Shown: positions 32,819 through 41,478 of the stretch, in pieces
How positions within the stretch are numbered: the first letter of the stretch is position 1
Layout: every line of letters begins with the position of its first letter
DNA from: Pseudonocardia benzenivorans CB1190
Lineage (GTDB): Bacteria > Actinomycetota > Actinomycetes > Mycobacteriales > Pseudonocardiaceae
Direction of reading: 5' to 3'
Assembly: GCF_000196675.2 (NCBI RefSeq)
Contig: NC_015312.1
Location: forward strand, 5,286,501 to 5,350,500
DNA length: 64,000 bases
Made by a program: the position numbers and the translations under genes
Notes under the pieces: model-generated
What the model saw: the letters and a program-made list of their open reading frames with translations, nothing else
Databases searched by the model: none
Told to the model about the DNA's origin: nothing

Positions 32819-33784
32819 ATGACCCGCACCCACCCGCCGTTCGACCCGGAGCTCGAGGCCGCGCTGCGCCTCGTGCACCAGGTGAACCCACCGACGGTGA
32901 CATCCGAACGGATCGCCGACCTGCGCGCGATCACCGACGCCTACCGGATCGCCGAGGAGTCGTTGGCCGGGATCGACGTGGCGGAGCACGTCGCGCCGGG
33001 CCCGGCCGGTGCGCCGGACGTCGCGCTGACCGTACTGCGACCGGCCGACGCGGACCCCGCCGTGCCGCTGCCCGGGATGCTGCACATCCACGGCGGCGGC
33101 ATGGTCGCGGGCAACCGGCGGGTGGGTCTGGACTGGGCCGCGGACTGGCTGCGTACCGTGCCGATGGTCGTCGCGTCGGTCGAGTACCGGCTCGCGCCGG
33201 AGCACCCGCACCCGGCACCGCTCGAGGACTGCTACGCGGGCCTGGAGTGGCTGGCGGGCAAGGCCGCCGAGCTGGGTGTCGACCCGTCCCGGCTGGTCGT
33301 CGCGGGCGGCAGCGCGGGCGGGGGGCTCGCGGCGGGCGTCGCGCTGCTCGCGCGGGACCGCGGCGGCCCGGCCCTCGCGGCGCAGCTGCTGATCTGTCCC
33401 ATGATCGACGACCGTGCCCGCACCCCGTCCAGCACCGAGCTCGACGGTGAAGGCCTGTGGGACCGGACGTCGAACGCGACGGGCTGGGCGGCACTGCTCG
33501 GTGACGCCGCAGGCGGCCCGGACGTCTCCCCCTACGCCGCACCCGCCCGGGCGACGTCGCTCGCCGGGCTGCCGCCCGCGTTCCTCGACGCGGGAGCGGT
33601 CGAGACGTTCCGCGACGAGACCGTCGACTACGCGACGCGGCTCTGGCAGGCGGGCGGGCAGGCCGAGCTGCACGTCTGGCCGGGCGCGTTCCACGGGTTC
33701 GACTCGGTCGTGCCCACGGCGACGCTCTCGCGCGAGGCCCGCGCCGCGCGCGAGAACTGGTTGCGCCGGGTCCTGTCCGGCTGA
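32819..33784 (+). CDS. Alpha/beta hydrolase, hormone-sensitive lipase family
   Basis: The esterase has the oxyanion motif HIHGGGMVAGN, the nucleophile in VVAGGSAGGGLAAG, and the acid and histidine in FLDAGAVETFRDE and GAFHGFD. At 321 residues it is a typical cytosolic HSL-type carboxylesterase. It lies 94 bases downstream of the secreted lipase, and both may serve ester or lipid use. It is distinct from the HSL enzyme at 14.4 kb, which uses GDSVGG. Confidence 0.9.
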   Translation: MTRTHPPFDPELEAALRLVHQVNPPTVTSERIADLRAITDAYRIAEESLAGIDVAEHVAPGPAGAPDVALTVLRPADADPAVPLPGMLHIHGGGMVAGNRRVGLDWAADWLRTVPMVVASVEYRLAPEHPHPAPLEDCYAGLEWLAGKAAELGVDPSRLVVAGGSAGGGLAAGVALLARDRGGPALAAQLLICPMIDDRARTPSSTELDGEGLWDRTSNATGWAALLGDAAGGPDVSPYAAPARATSLAGLPPAFLDAGAVETFRDETVDYATRLWQAGGQAELHVWPGAFHGFDSVVPTATLSREARAARENWLRRVLSG

Positions 33785-33841
33785 CGGGCCGGACCCGGTA
33801 CCTGCTCGACGGCACGGGGCTCGGCGAAGGAGACTGCCGGG

Positions 33842-34864
33842 ATGCGCGAACTCGCGGGCCGTGTGAGCTCGTTGGACCCGGACGCGGGCGCCGCGCTGCA
33901 CGCCATCGCCTACTTCGACGCGCTCGTCGAGTCGCGGGCCGGACTGGAGGCGGTCGTCCGCGCCGCCGCGGTGCTGGCCGGCTGCGCGGCGGGGCTGCGG
34001 GACCCCGCCCGGCGGGCCGTCGTCCGCGTGCTGCTGGACGGACGGCGCGAGGACGGCGAGCCCACCGGCACCCGGGCTGCGCTGCACGACGACGACGGCG
34101 CGGTCGTCTGGCTCGAGCGCCCCGCCGGCGCCGGCGACCCCGCCCGCGACGCGCTCGACGCCGTGATCCTGGAGCGGATGGCCGCGACCGCGCGGATCGT
34201 GCTCGACCGCACCCGGCCGCTGGGCCGGCGGGAGGACCCGGCTGCCGTCGAGCTGCTGGTCGATCCCGGGGCGGCGCCGGAGGTCCGGCGGGCGGCCGCG
34301 CGCCGGCTCGCGCTGGTCGGCGACGCGTTCGTCGTCACGGTCGGGACCGGCGCGCCGCCCGCGGGGAGCCGGGTCGCGGTCCGGCCCGGCGATCTCGTCG
34401 TCACGGTCGAGGCCGCCGGGACCCCCGGTCCCCGGCCCGCGCGGCACGCCGTCGGGCCTGCGGTCGGGCTCGACGACCTGCCCCTCTCGCACGAGCTGGC
34501 CCGGCTCGCGTTGCGTCTCACCACCGCACCCGACGAGCCCGGCCCCACCAGCGTCGATGCCGCCGAGGTCACGGGTCTGCTCGCCCTCGCCGACGGCTGT
34601 GACTCGGGCGCGGCGTCGATCGAGGTCGCCGCGATCGAGCGGGTGGTCGCCCGCTTCGGCTGGGCCCCGACGACCCTGTTCGCCGTGGCCGCCGACCCGA
34701 GCCTGCGGGCCGCGGCGACCCAGCTGCACGTCCATCATTCGACGCTGCAGGAGCGCGTCGACCAGATCGGCCACGCGCTGGGCTGGTCGGTCGTCACTCC
34801 TGCGGGGCGGACCCGGCTCGCGATCGCCCTCGCTCTGCGCCTGCTACGAGCAAATCGCTGGTGA
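33842..34864 (+). CDS. PucR-type helix-turn-helix regulator
   Basis: The C-terminal segment LRAAATQLHVHHSTLQERVDQIGHALGWSVVTPAGRTRLAIALALRLL is the HTH_30 domain of PucR/CdaR-like activators. The first about 260 residues form a GAF-like or sensor region with DALDAVILERMAATARIVLDRT, where no specific ligand motif was recognised. ATG follows gaaggagactgccggg. It may control the adjacent esterase gene or the following RHH operon. Only the HTH assignment is firm. Confidence 0.82.
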   Translation: MRELAGRVSSLDPDAGAALHAIAYFDALVESRAGLEAVVRAAAVLAGCAAGLRDPARRAVVRVLLDGRREDGEPTGTRAALHDDDGAVVWLERPAGAGDPARDALDAVILERMAATARIVLDRTRPLGRREDPAAVELLVDPGAAPEVRRAAARRLALVGDAFVVTVGTGAPPAGSRVAVRPGDLVVTVEAAGTPGPRPARHAVGPAVGLDDLPLSHELARLALRLTTAPDEPGPTSVDAAEVTGLLALADGCDSGAASIEVAAIERVVARFGWAPTTLFAVAADPSLRAAATQLHVHHSTLQERVDQIGHALGWSVVTPAGRTRLAIALALRLLRANRW

Positions 34865-34873
34865 CACTTGCAC

Positions 34874-34905
34874 ATGGCGCCATCATGGCGCCATGATGGC
34901 GCCAT
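34874..34905. promoter_or_regulatory. Three helically phased palindromes overlapping the RHH gene start
   Basis: The 10-bp palindrome atggcgccat occurs three times with starts 11 bp apart, one helical turn each. The ATG of the downstream gene lies within the third copy. The first gene of the operon encodes a ribbon-helix-helix domain. Arrays of short phased palindromes are typical RHH operators, so autorepression is likely. Confidence 0.75.
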
Positions 34906-35407
34906 GGAACTCGACGGCTTTGTCGACGGCCTGCACCGCGAGCTGGTCGTCGCGGCCGAGGCCGGCGGCGACGACGTGCGGGCGCTCGCGGAGCGGCTGG
35001 TGCGCGCCCTCGACTCGGCGACGCGGCTGATGCTGCTCGACGCGCTGTCGGTGGCGGCGGACGAGATCACCCGTGAGCTGGCACCCGGCTCGGTCCACCT
35101 GCGGCTGCGCGGCCGCGAGCCCGACTTCGTCGTGGCCCTGCCCGCGCAGCCGGAGCCCGCCGGCACCGCGGCACCGGAGGAGCCGCCGCCGGCGAGCCAG
35201 GCTGACGCCACCGATGGCGCCACGTCGCGGATCAACTTCCGGCCGCCGGAGAGCCTGAAGGCCCGGATCGAGGAGGCGGCGGGCCGCGAGGGCCTGTCGG
35301 TCAACGCGTGGCTCGTCCGCGCGGCGACGACGGCGCTCGAGGCCCGCGACCGTCCCGACCCCGCGGCGCGCTCGCGCAGCGGCCGGCTCACCGGCTGGGT
35401 GGGGTGA
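34904..35407 (+). CDS. Ribbon-helix-helix (HicB/Arc-like) regulator
   Basis: The C-terminal part INFRPPESLKARIEEAAGREGLSVNAWLVRAATTAL is an RHH DNA-binding domain like those at the end of HicB antitoxins. The N-terminal half (MELDGFVDGLHRELVVAAEAGGDDVRALAERLV) is helical and a Pro/Ala linker follows. No toxin gene is adjacent; it instead leads a DUF4097-ABC operon, where such proteins act as local repressors. The ATG was chosen because upstream in-frame ATGs lie inside the palindromes. Its stop overlaps the next GTG. Confidence 0.85.
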   Translation: MELDGFVDGLHRELVVAAEAGGDDVRALAERLVRALDSATRLMLLDALSVAADEITRELAPGSVHLRLRGREPDFVVALPAQPEPAGTAAPEEPPPASQADATDGATSRINFRPPESLKARIEEAAGREGLSVNAWLVRAATTALEARDRPDPAARSRSGRLTGWVG

Positions 35408-36258
35408 GCGACGTGGACGAGTCCTACGTCTTCGACACCCCCGAGCCGGTCCTCGTCACCGTCGACCTCCCGCACGGCGGCGTGCGCGTGGTGGCAGGCG
35501 ACCGCACCGACACCCGGGTCACCGTCAGCACGGGCTCCGACAGCCCGCCGACATCGAAGGTCGTCCTGGCCGAGGGTGTCCTCGCGATCACCGGCCCCAC
35601 CCGGCGCCGCTTCGGCTGGGCGCTCGACCGGCTCCGCGGCAGCGCCGCGGAGGACGTCCTGATCGAGGCGCCGGCCGGGACCCGGATCCAGGCCACGCTC
35701 GCGATGGGCGAGTACCGGTGCGCGGGCCCGCTCGGCGAGTGCCGGCTGACGACCCGCTACGGCGACATCCGGGTCGAGCAGGCCGGCCCGTTGCAGGCGA
35801 GTACGGCCTACGGCGACATCCGCGTCGACCGCGCCACCGACGACGCCGAGCTCACGACGAGCGCCGGTGAGCTGCACGTCCGCACCCTCGACGCGGGCGG
35901 CGTCCTCAAGAACGACTACGGCGAGACCCGTGTCGGCCACGTCGGCGGCGACCTGCAGGTCACCGGCCTCTACGGGGACATCCGCGTCGACCGCGCGGAG
36001 GCGGGTGTCACCGCCCGCACCGCCTACGGCGGCGTCCGGGTCGACGACGTCGCGCGCGGCGTCGTCGACCTGGTGACGACCTCGGGCGTCCTCGAGGTCG
36101 GCATCCGGGCGGGGACGGCCGCATGGCTCGACGTGAGCTCCGCGTCCGGCCGGATCCGCAACTCCCTCAACCCCCGCGACAACCCGGACGGGTTCACCGA
36201 CACCGTCGAGGTCCACGCCCGCACCGCCGGCGGCGACATCGTCGTCCGCCGTGCCTGA
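35404..36258 (+). CDS. DUF4097 beta-helix (adhesin-like) protein
   Basis: The 284-residue protein consists of repeating short strands such as RYGDIRVEQA, AYGDIRVDRA, LYGDIRVDRA and AYGGVRVDDV, the right-handed repeat pattern of DUF4097. It has no signal peptide or membrane helix, so it is probably cytosolic or membrane-associated through partners. It starts with GTG overlapping the RHH gene stop. The same gene order (RHH, DUF4097, DrrA, DrrB) recurs in actinobacteria. Its role in that set is not known. Confidence 0.85.
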   Translation: MSDVDESYVFDTPEPVLVTVDLPHGGVRVVAGDRTDTRVTVSTGSDSPPTSKVVLAEGVLAITGPTRRRFGWALDRLRGSAAEDVLIEAPAGTRIQATLAMGEYRCAGPLGECRLTTRYGDIRVEQAGPLQASTAYGDIRVDRATDDAELTTSAGELHVRTLDAGGVLKNDYGETRVGHVGGDLQVTGLYGDIRVDRAEAGVTARTAYGGVRVDDVARGVVDLVTTSGVLEVGIRAGTAAWLDVSSASGRIRNSLNPRDNPDGFTDTVEVHARTAGGDIVVRRA

Positions 36259-36308
36259 TGCCGTCCCGAGACCACCGAGAGCTCCCGATCAACGAGGAGA
36301 GACAACCC

Positions 36309-37280
36309 ATGTCCGCAACCCGCCCGGAGGCCGTCCTCGCGACCGGCCTGCGCAAGTCGTTCGGGACCGAGGTCGTGCTCGACGGCATCGATCTCGCCGT
36401 CCCTGCCGGCTCCGTCTTCGCCCTGCTGGGACCCAACGGCGCCGGCAAGACCACGACCGTCCACATCCTCACGACCCTGCTGGCCGCCGACGGCGGAACC
36501 GTCCGCATCGCCGGTCACGACCTGGCCACCGACCCCGATGCCGCTCGTCGCGCCATCGGGGTCACGGGGCAGTTCTCCGCGGTCGACAACCTGCTCACCG
36601 GGGAGGAGAACCTGCGGCTCATGGCCGATCTGCTGCACCTGGACCGGGCCGATGGACGACGGCGCACCGCGGCGCTGCTCGAGCAGTTCGACCTCGTCGA
36701 CGCGGCCGCCAAGGCACCGTCGGCCTACTCGGGCGGGATGCGTCGCAAGCTCGACCTCGCGATGACCTTGATGGGCGACCCGGCCGTGATCTTCCTCGAC
36801 GAACCCACCACCGGTCTCGATCCGCGCACCCGCCGGATGATGTGGGACGTCGTCCGCGATCTCGCGGCCGGCGGCGTCACGATCTTCCTCACCACGCAGT
36901 ACCTCGACGAGGCCGACGAGCTGGCCGACCGGATCGCGGTGCTCGACCGCGGCCGGATCGTCGCCGAGGGCACCTCCGCCGAGCTCAAGCGGATGATCCC
37001 GGGCGGCCACATCGAGGTCCGGTTCACCGGCCGCGCCGCCTTCGACACGGCCGCGCGGACGTTCTCCCGGGCACGTCGCGACGACGACACCCTGACCCTC
37101 CAGATCCCCGCCGACGGCGGGGTCCGCTCGCTGCGCGCCGTGCTCGACGGCCTCGACGCGGCACACGTCGAGGCCGACGAGCTCACCGTCCACCGTCCCG
37201 ACCTCGACGACGTGTTCCTGTCCCTCACCGGTCGCCCCCGCCCCGCGGCGGAGGCCCAGCAGAAGGAGCTGGTCCGATGA
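36309..37280 (+). CDS. DrrA-type ABC exporter ATPase
   Basis: The ATPase carries Walker A GPNGAGKTTT, the Q-loop at GVTGQFSAVDNLLTGEENL, signature YSGGMRRKLDLAMTLM, Walker B VIFLDEPTTGLD and the H-loop replaced by Gln in FLTTQYLDEADELADRI, as in DrrA proteins. The C-terminal DUF4162-like extension ends in RPDLDDVFLSLTGR. It would drive export of a drug or lipid with the adjacent permease. ATG follows aggagagacaaccc. The stop overlaps the permease start. Confidence 0.93.
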   Translation: MSATRPEAVLATGLRKSFGTEVVLDGIDLAVPAGSVFALLGPNGAGKTTTVHILTTLLAADGGTVRIAGHDLATDPDAARRAIGVTGQFSAVDNLLTGEENLRLMADLLHLDRADGRRRTAALLEQFDLVDAAAKAPSAYSGGMRRKLDLAMTLMGDPAVIFLDEPTTGLDPRTRRMMWDVVRDLAAGGVTIFLTTQYLDEADELADRIAVLDRGRIVAEGTSAELKRMIPGGHIEVRFTGRAAFDTAARTFSRARRDDDTLTLQIPADGGVRSLRAVLDGLDAAHVEADELTVHRPDLDDVFLSLTGRPRPAAEAQQKELVR

Positions 37281-38095
37281 CCGCCCTCGCCCCCGCCCTG
37301 CCGCTGCGCGACTCCCGCACCATGTTGCGCCGCAACGTCCGGAGGATGCTGCGCTACCCGTCACTGACCGTCCTGCTCGTCGGGATGCCCGTGGTGTTCC
37401 TGCTGCTGTTCGTCTACGTCTTCGGGGGGACGCTCGGCAGCGGGCTGCCCGGGTCGGCGGCCGGCCTCACCGGCCGCGCGGCCTACGCGAACTACGTCGT
37501 CCCCGGCATCCTGCTCATGACCGTGGCCGGCGCGGTCCAGGGCACCGCGATCTCGATCGCGATGGACATGACCGAGGGCATCGTCGCCCGGTTCCGGACG
37601 ATGTCGATCTCGCGGACGGCGGTGCTCACCGGCCACGTCATCGGCAGTCTCCTGCAGGTGTTCGTGGGGCTCGCCGTCGTCACGGCCGTCGCGCTGGCGG
37701 TCGGGTTCCGGCCGACTGCCGGCGTCCTCGGCTGGCTGGGCGCGATCGGCATCCTCGCGCTCGCCGGACTCGCGATGATCTGGCTCGCGGTCGCGCTCGG
37801 GCTGAAGGCCAAGAGCGTCGAGACGGCGAGCAACACCCCGATGTTCCTGATCCTGCTGCCGTTCCTGAGCAGCGGGTTCGTGCCCACCGACTCGATGCCG
37901 ACGGTGCTGCGCTGGTTCGCCGAGTACCAGCCGTTCACCCCGGTCATCGAGACGCTGCGCACGTTCCTGACGGGCACGGCCCCGGCGGGCGCGACCGGGT
38001 GGCTCGCGCTCGGCTGGTGCGTCGTGATCGCGGGCGCCGGGTTCGCGTGGTCGCGCCGCCTCTACGAACGCGCCTCGATCCGCCACCACGGCTGA
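37277..38095 (+). CDS. DrrB-type ABC-2 exporter permease
   Basis: The 272-residue membrane protein shows six hydrophobic segments typical of ABC-2 permeases, for example SLTVLLVGMPVVFLLLFVYVFGG, IGSLLQVFVGLAVVTAVALAVGF and MFLILLPFLSSGFVP. The coupling segment ERxRTM appears as GIVARFRTMSISR. It pairs with the ATPase through a four-base ATGA overlap. Together with the RHH and DUF4097 genes it makes one transcription unit. Confidence 0.92.
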   Translation: MTALAPALPLRDSRTMLRRNVRRMLRYPSLTVLLVGMPVVFLLLFVYVFGGTLGSGLPGSAAGLTGRAAYANYVVPGILLMTVAGAVQGTAISIAMDMTEGIVARFRTMSISRTAVLTGHVIGSLLQVFVGLAVVTAVALAVGFRPTAGVLGWLGAIGILALAGLAMIWLAVALGLKAKSVETASNTPMFLILLPFLSSGFVPTDSMPTVLRWFAEYQPFTPVIETLRTFLTGTAPAGATGWLALGWCVVIAGAGFAWSRRLYERASIRHHG

Positions 38096-38125
38096 GCACC
38101 ACGACGACCGGCAAGGAGCACACCG

Positions 38126-38422
38126 ATGGACGCGACCACGACGACGCTGCTCGTCGGCGCGCTGCTGGCACTGGTCCCGGGATGGGCGGGCTACCTCATC
38201 GGCCGCGCCTCGCAACGCCGCCGGGGTCGAGGCCCACGGCCCGGCGCACGGGAGATCTGCTCGTGCGGTCACGGCTACGGCACGCACGAGGGCGAGGCCC
38301 GCTGCCACGGCTCGGAGGTGCTGCGGCTCAACGGGATCCAGGGTGTCCACCGCTGCGGGTGCACGCGTTACGACGGGCCCGAGCCGCTGCCGCGGTCCTG
38401 GACGCCGGAGCCGCTCATATGA
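38126..38422 (+). CDS. Small membrane-anchored Cys/His-rich protein
   Basis: One N-terminal helix (LLVGALLALVPGWAGYLIGRAS) is followed by a basic RRRGRGPRP stretch. A soluble tail then has ICSCGHGYGTHEGEARCHG and VHRCGCTRYDG, giving Cys/His pairs that could hold zinc. ATG follows aaggagcacacc, 30 bases after the permease stop, so it may be co-transcribed with the exporter. Its last 55 bases overlap the end of the convergent DUF4118 gene. No family name could be given. Confidence 0.7.
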   Translation: MDATTTTLLVGALLALVPGWAGYLIGRASQRRRGRGPRPGAREICSCGHGYGTHEGEARCHGSEVLRLNGIQGVHRCGCTRYDGPEPLPRSWTPEPLI

Positions 38423-39147
38423 GCAGACGCCGTGGGGCGGGTGTCGACCTGCTCGGCCAGGGTCGCCGCGACCAGCCGTCGCTCCAGGTCGGGGCGCCGG
38501 ACGCGGGTCGAGGCCGTCAGCTCGTAGACCCCGTCGCCGCGGCCGGTCGCCAGCTCGATGCGGTCCATCGTGGGCAGGCCCTCGCGTCCGACGTCGACGG
38601 GGCGCCTGTTCCACGTGACGCTCCCGTCCGGGTGCAGCCGGGGCCGATCGGGGCGCGGCGGTCCGGGCCGGAACTCGCAGCGGTCGAGGTCGAGCACCTC
38701 GGCGATCATCGCGCCGACCGTCGTGACGAGGTCGGACGTGGCCCCGTCCACGGCCATCCGCGCGACCCCGGCCACGCCCGCGACGTAGCCCTCACGCCGA
38801 CTCGCGCGCGCCCGCTCCCGCCTGCCCCACTGCGCGAGCTCGGTGACGGCAGCACCGACGGCGAGGAGTAACAAGGTGGTCTCGAGATCGGCTCGTTCGA
38901 AGATCGTCAGCTCGTAGAAGGGCGGCGCGAGGAAGAAGTCGAAGGCGAGCGCGGCGATCACCGCCGCGAGGAGGCCGGCGGCCCGCTCGGCACGGACCGC
39001 GACCGCCGTGACGACCAGCACCAGGATCAGTGAGGCGCTCGTGTTGACCACCACCGCACGCAGCAGCCCGAGAACCGCGGCCGTCGCGACGGGCAGCACC
39101 ACCGCCCACGTCAGCGCCCACGGCCCTGCCCACGTCCTGGTCCCCAT
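38368..39147 (-). CDS. DUF4118 (KdpD-like) four-helix membrane protein
   Basis: The N-terminal 110 residues form the four-helix DUF4118 membrane domain of KdpD-like sensors, with ALAFDFFLAPPFYELTIFERADLETTLLLLAVGAAVTELA. The remaining soluble part has no histidine kinase boxes, so this is not a complete sensor kinase. ATG was selected because the 12 earlier codons lie before the hydrophobic start. It overlaps the convergent small membrane gene by 55 bases. The ligand is unknown. Confidence 0.82.
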   Translation of the reverse strand: MGTRTWAGPWALTWAVVLPVATAAVLGLLRAVVVNTSASLILVLVVTAVAVRAERAAGLLAAVIAALAFDFFLAPPFYELTIFERADLETTLLLLAVGAAVTELAQWGRRERARASRREGYVAGVAGVARMAVDGATSDLVTTVGAMIAEVLDLDRCEFRPGPPRPDRPRLHPDGSVTWNRRPVDVGREGLPTMDRIELATGRGDGVYELTASTRVRRPDLERRLVAATLAEQVDTRPTASAHMSGSGVQDRGSGSGPS

Positions 39148-39216
39148 GCCGACCAGCTGACACCCGGCGGGCCCGGCGGACAACGGTCCTTGACGAGACC
39201 TTGACGCCCGACCTGG

Positions 39217-40443
39217 TCAGCTGCGGGGGTCGGCGCGCAGCTCGGCGAGGACCTCGTCGGTGTGCTCGCCCAGATCCGGGCCCAGCGACCGGATCGGCAG
39301 CGACCGCTCCCCCAGCACCGGGACGATGCCGGGGAAGCCCACCTCGCGCGGGGCGTCCCCGCCGACGTCGACGGGCAGGTACTGGATCATGTCGCGGGCC
39401 CTGAACTGCTCGTCGGCGACGATGTCGGCAGCCGTGTAGATCGGACCCGCCGGCACGCCCGCCTCCTCCAGCAGCCGCAGCACCTCGGCTCGGGGGTGCT
39501 GTGCCGTCCAGGCGCCGATGGCGTCGTCGAGCTCGTCGCGCCGGGCCCACCGGCCCGCGTTGGCCGCCAGGTCCGGGTCGGCGCCCAGGTCGGCGCGGCC
39601 GATCAGCGTCATCAGCCTACCGAAGATGCCGTCGCCGTTGCCGGCGATGACGACGCTGGAGTCGTCCGCGCAGGGGTAGGCGTTGGACGGCGCGATGCCC
39701 TCCATCCGCCCGCCGGTCCGGCGCCGCTCGACGCCGTACGCGAGATGGTCGGGGACGAGCGACTCCATCATCGAGAAGACGGCCTCGCTCAGCGCGACGT
39801 CGATCGTCCTGTCCGACACCGGGACCCGCGCGTCGGCGGCACGCGCGCGCTCGCGCTCGAACAGGGCCATCATCGCGCCGAACGCGGCGTAGAGGCCCGC
39901 GATCGAGTCGCCGATCGACACCCCGACCCGCACCGGCTGGCGGTCCTCCTCGCCGACGAGCTCACGCAGCCCGCCCATGGCCTCGGCGACCGCGGCGAAC
40001 CCGGGCCGCGACGACAGCGGGCCGGTCTGGCCGAACGCCGACACCCGCACGACGACGAGCTCGGGGTTGACCGCGTCGAGCACGTCGGGCCCGAGGTCCC
40101 ACTTCTCGAGCGTCCCGGGCCGGAAGTTCTCCAGCAGGACGTCCGAGCGCGCGGCCAGCGCCAGCACCGCCTCGCGGCCCTCCGGCGAGCGCAGGTCGAG
40201 CGTCACCGACCGCTTGTTGCGGTTGATCGTCCGATAGAGCATCGACGTCGTCCCGGCGTAGAGCCGCCAGTTGCGCAGCTCGTCGCCGGTGCGCGGACGC
40301 TCGACCTTGACGACGTCGGCGCCGAAGTCGGCCAGCAGCCGTCCGGCGGTCGGTGCCGCGATGTAGTTGCCCAGCTCCAGGACGCGGACCCCGGACAGCG
40401 GCAGTCGCGTGGGGTCCCCGTCGTGGTTCGTCCGGCCGTGCAC
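39217..40443 (-). CDS. CaiB/BaiF family CoA-transferase
   Basis: Type III motifs are clear: LSGVRVLELGNYIAAPTAGRLLADFGADVVKVE, NRNKRSVTLDLRSPEGREAV, LLENFRPGTLEKWDLG, and the catalytic aspartate in SIGDSIAGLYAAF. The length of 408 residues is normal. GTG is preceded by ggaggaggaac. It is separate from the CoA-transferase at 17 kb. Together with the intradiol dioxygenase just upstream, it may belong to an aromatic-acid pathway. The CoA donor and acceptor cannot be deduced. Confidence 0.9.
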   Translation of the reverse strand: MHGRTNHDGDPTRLPLSGVRVLELGNYIAAPTAGRLLADFGADVVKVERPRTGDELRNWRLYAGTTSMLYRTINRNKRSVTLDLRSPEGREAVLALAARSDVLLENFRPGTLEKWDLGPDVLDAVNPELVVVRVSAFGQTGPLSSRPGFAAVAEAMGGLRELVGEEDRQPVRVGVSIGDSIAGLYAAFGAMMALFERERARAADARVPVSDRTIDVALSEAVFSMMESLVPDHLAYGVERRRTGGRMEGIAPSNAYPCADDSSVVIAGNGDGIFGRLMTLIGRADLGADPDLAANAGRWARRDELDDAIGAWTAQHPRAEVLRLLEEAGVPAGPIYTAADIVADEQFRARDMIQYLPVDVGGDAPREVGFPGIVPVLGERSLPIRSLGPDLGEHTDEVLAELRADPRS

Positions 40444-40507
40444 CGTTCCTCCTCCGGCGCCCGTCCCACGACGGGCGACGCGCAGGGGAGCCTAACCGGA
40501 CACGCGG

Positions 40508-41371
40508 CTACCGGGCCGTGGGCTGCAACACGAAGTCGTACTCCGCGACGAGGAACGGGACGTCACAGTGGCCGCCGCCGGGCGCGGGACCCGGCTCGTG
40601 CTCGACGAACGGCACCACCAGCTCCTGCTTCGTCCCGAAGACGACGTCGCTGTCGAGGTACTGCGCGCCCTCCCGGAACAGGTGGGTGATCAGCGGCTCG
40701 TAGCCCTCGACCGCGATCAGGAAGTGCATGTGCGCGGGCCGGAAGTGGCTGATGTCGGTGCGCGCGACCAGCTCGCCGACAGGCCCGTCCATCGGGATCG
40801 CGTACCCCAGCGGCGCGACGGTGCGCAGGCAGTACTCCCCGTCGGCGCGGGAGGTGTACTTGGCCCGCAGCCGCGCCTCGTCGGTGACGACCTGCGACTC
40901 GTAGCGCCCGTCGGTGTCGGCCTGCCACACGTCGAGTACGGCATCGGCGACGGGCTTGCCGTCGAGGTCGCGGACCGTGCCGTGGACGTAGAGCGGGGTG
41001 CCGTGCAGCCCGTCGGACATGTCGTCGCCGTAGCCGCGCTCCGGCGAGCCGTCGATGTGGAACGGGCCCAGCACGGTCGCGGGAGTCGCGGCCGGGTCGA
41101 GGCGGTTGTTCATCTGCACGACGAGCATCGACAGCCCCAGCACGTCCGAGGCCAGGATGAACTCCTCGCGGCGGTCGTCGCTGATCTGGCCGGTGCGGGT
41201 CAGCCAGCGCATCGCGGCCATCCACTCGGCCTCGGTCAGGCGGACCTCGCGGGCGAAGTCGTGCAGATGCCGGACCAGGGCGCTGAGCAGCTCGGCCGTG
41301 CGGGAGTCGTGGGCGGTCGCCCACCGGTCCACGGCGAGCTCGGTGATGTTGTCCTCGGTGACGAGATCCAT
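40508..41371 (-). CDS. Intradiol ring-cleavage dioxygenase (hydroxyquinol/catechol 1,2-dioxygenase type)
   Basis: The 287-residue enzyme has the N-terminal dioxygenase helix domain (EFILASDVLGLSMLVVQMNN) and the non-haem Fe(III) site. The four ligands are the tyrosines in DTDGRYESQ and GYAIPMDGP and the histidines in RPAHMHFLI. It opens catechol or hydroxyquinol between the hydroxyls. The motif LGPFHIDGSPE is typical of the hydroxyquinol/chlorocatechol branch. ATG was chosen because family members begin with a similar short helix. Downstream maleylacetate enzymes are not next to it. Confidence 0.9.
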   Translation of the reverse strand: MDLVTEDNITELAVDRWATAHDSRTAELLSALVRHLHDFAREVRLTEAEWMAAMRWLTRTGQISDDRREEFILASDVLGLSMLVVQMNNRLDPAATPATVLGPFHIDGSPERGYGDDMSDGLHGTPLYVHGTVRDLDGKPVADAVLDVWQADTDGRYESQVVTDEARLRAKYTSRADGEYCLRTVAPLGYAIPMDGPVGELVARTDISHFRPAHMHFLIAVEGYEPLITHLFREGAQYLDSDVVFGTKQELVVPFVEHEPGPAPGGGHCDVPFLVAEYDFVLQPTAR

Positions 41372-41478
41372 GCTCGGTCCTTCCGGGTCGCGCCGGTGGT
41401 GGCGACGCTCGTCCCTCGATGTTCTGCCCGCGACGGGGTGCGTGGCAACGGTGGTGTGCCCGGGCGCGGCACGCCCGG

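Noticed and set aside
34904..35407. HicB antitoxin of a toxin-antitoxin module
   Set aside because: Only the RHH end resembles HicB. No HicA-like toxin lies on either side, and the neighbours form an exporter operon.
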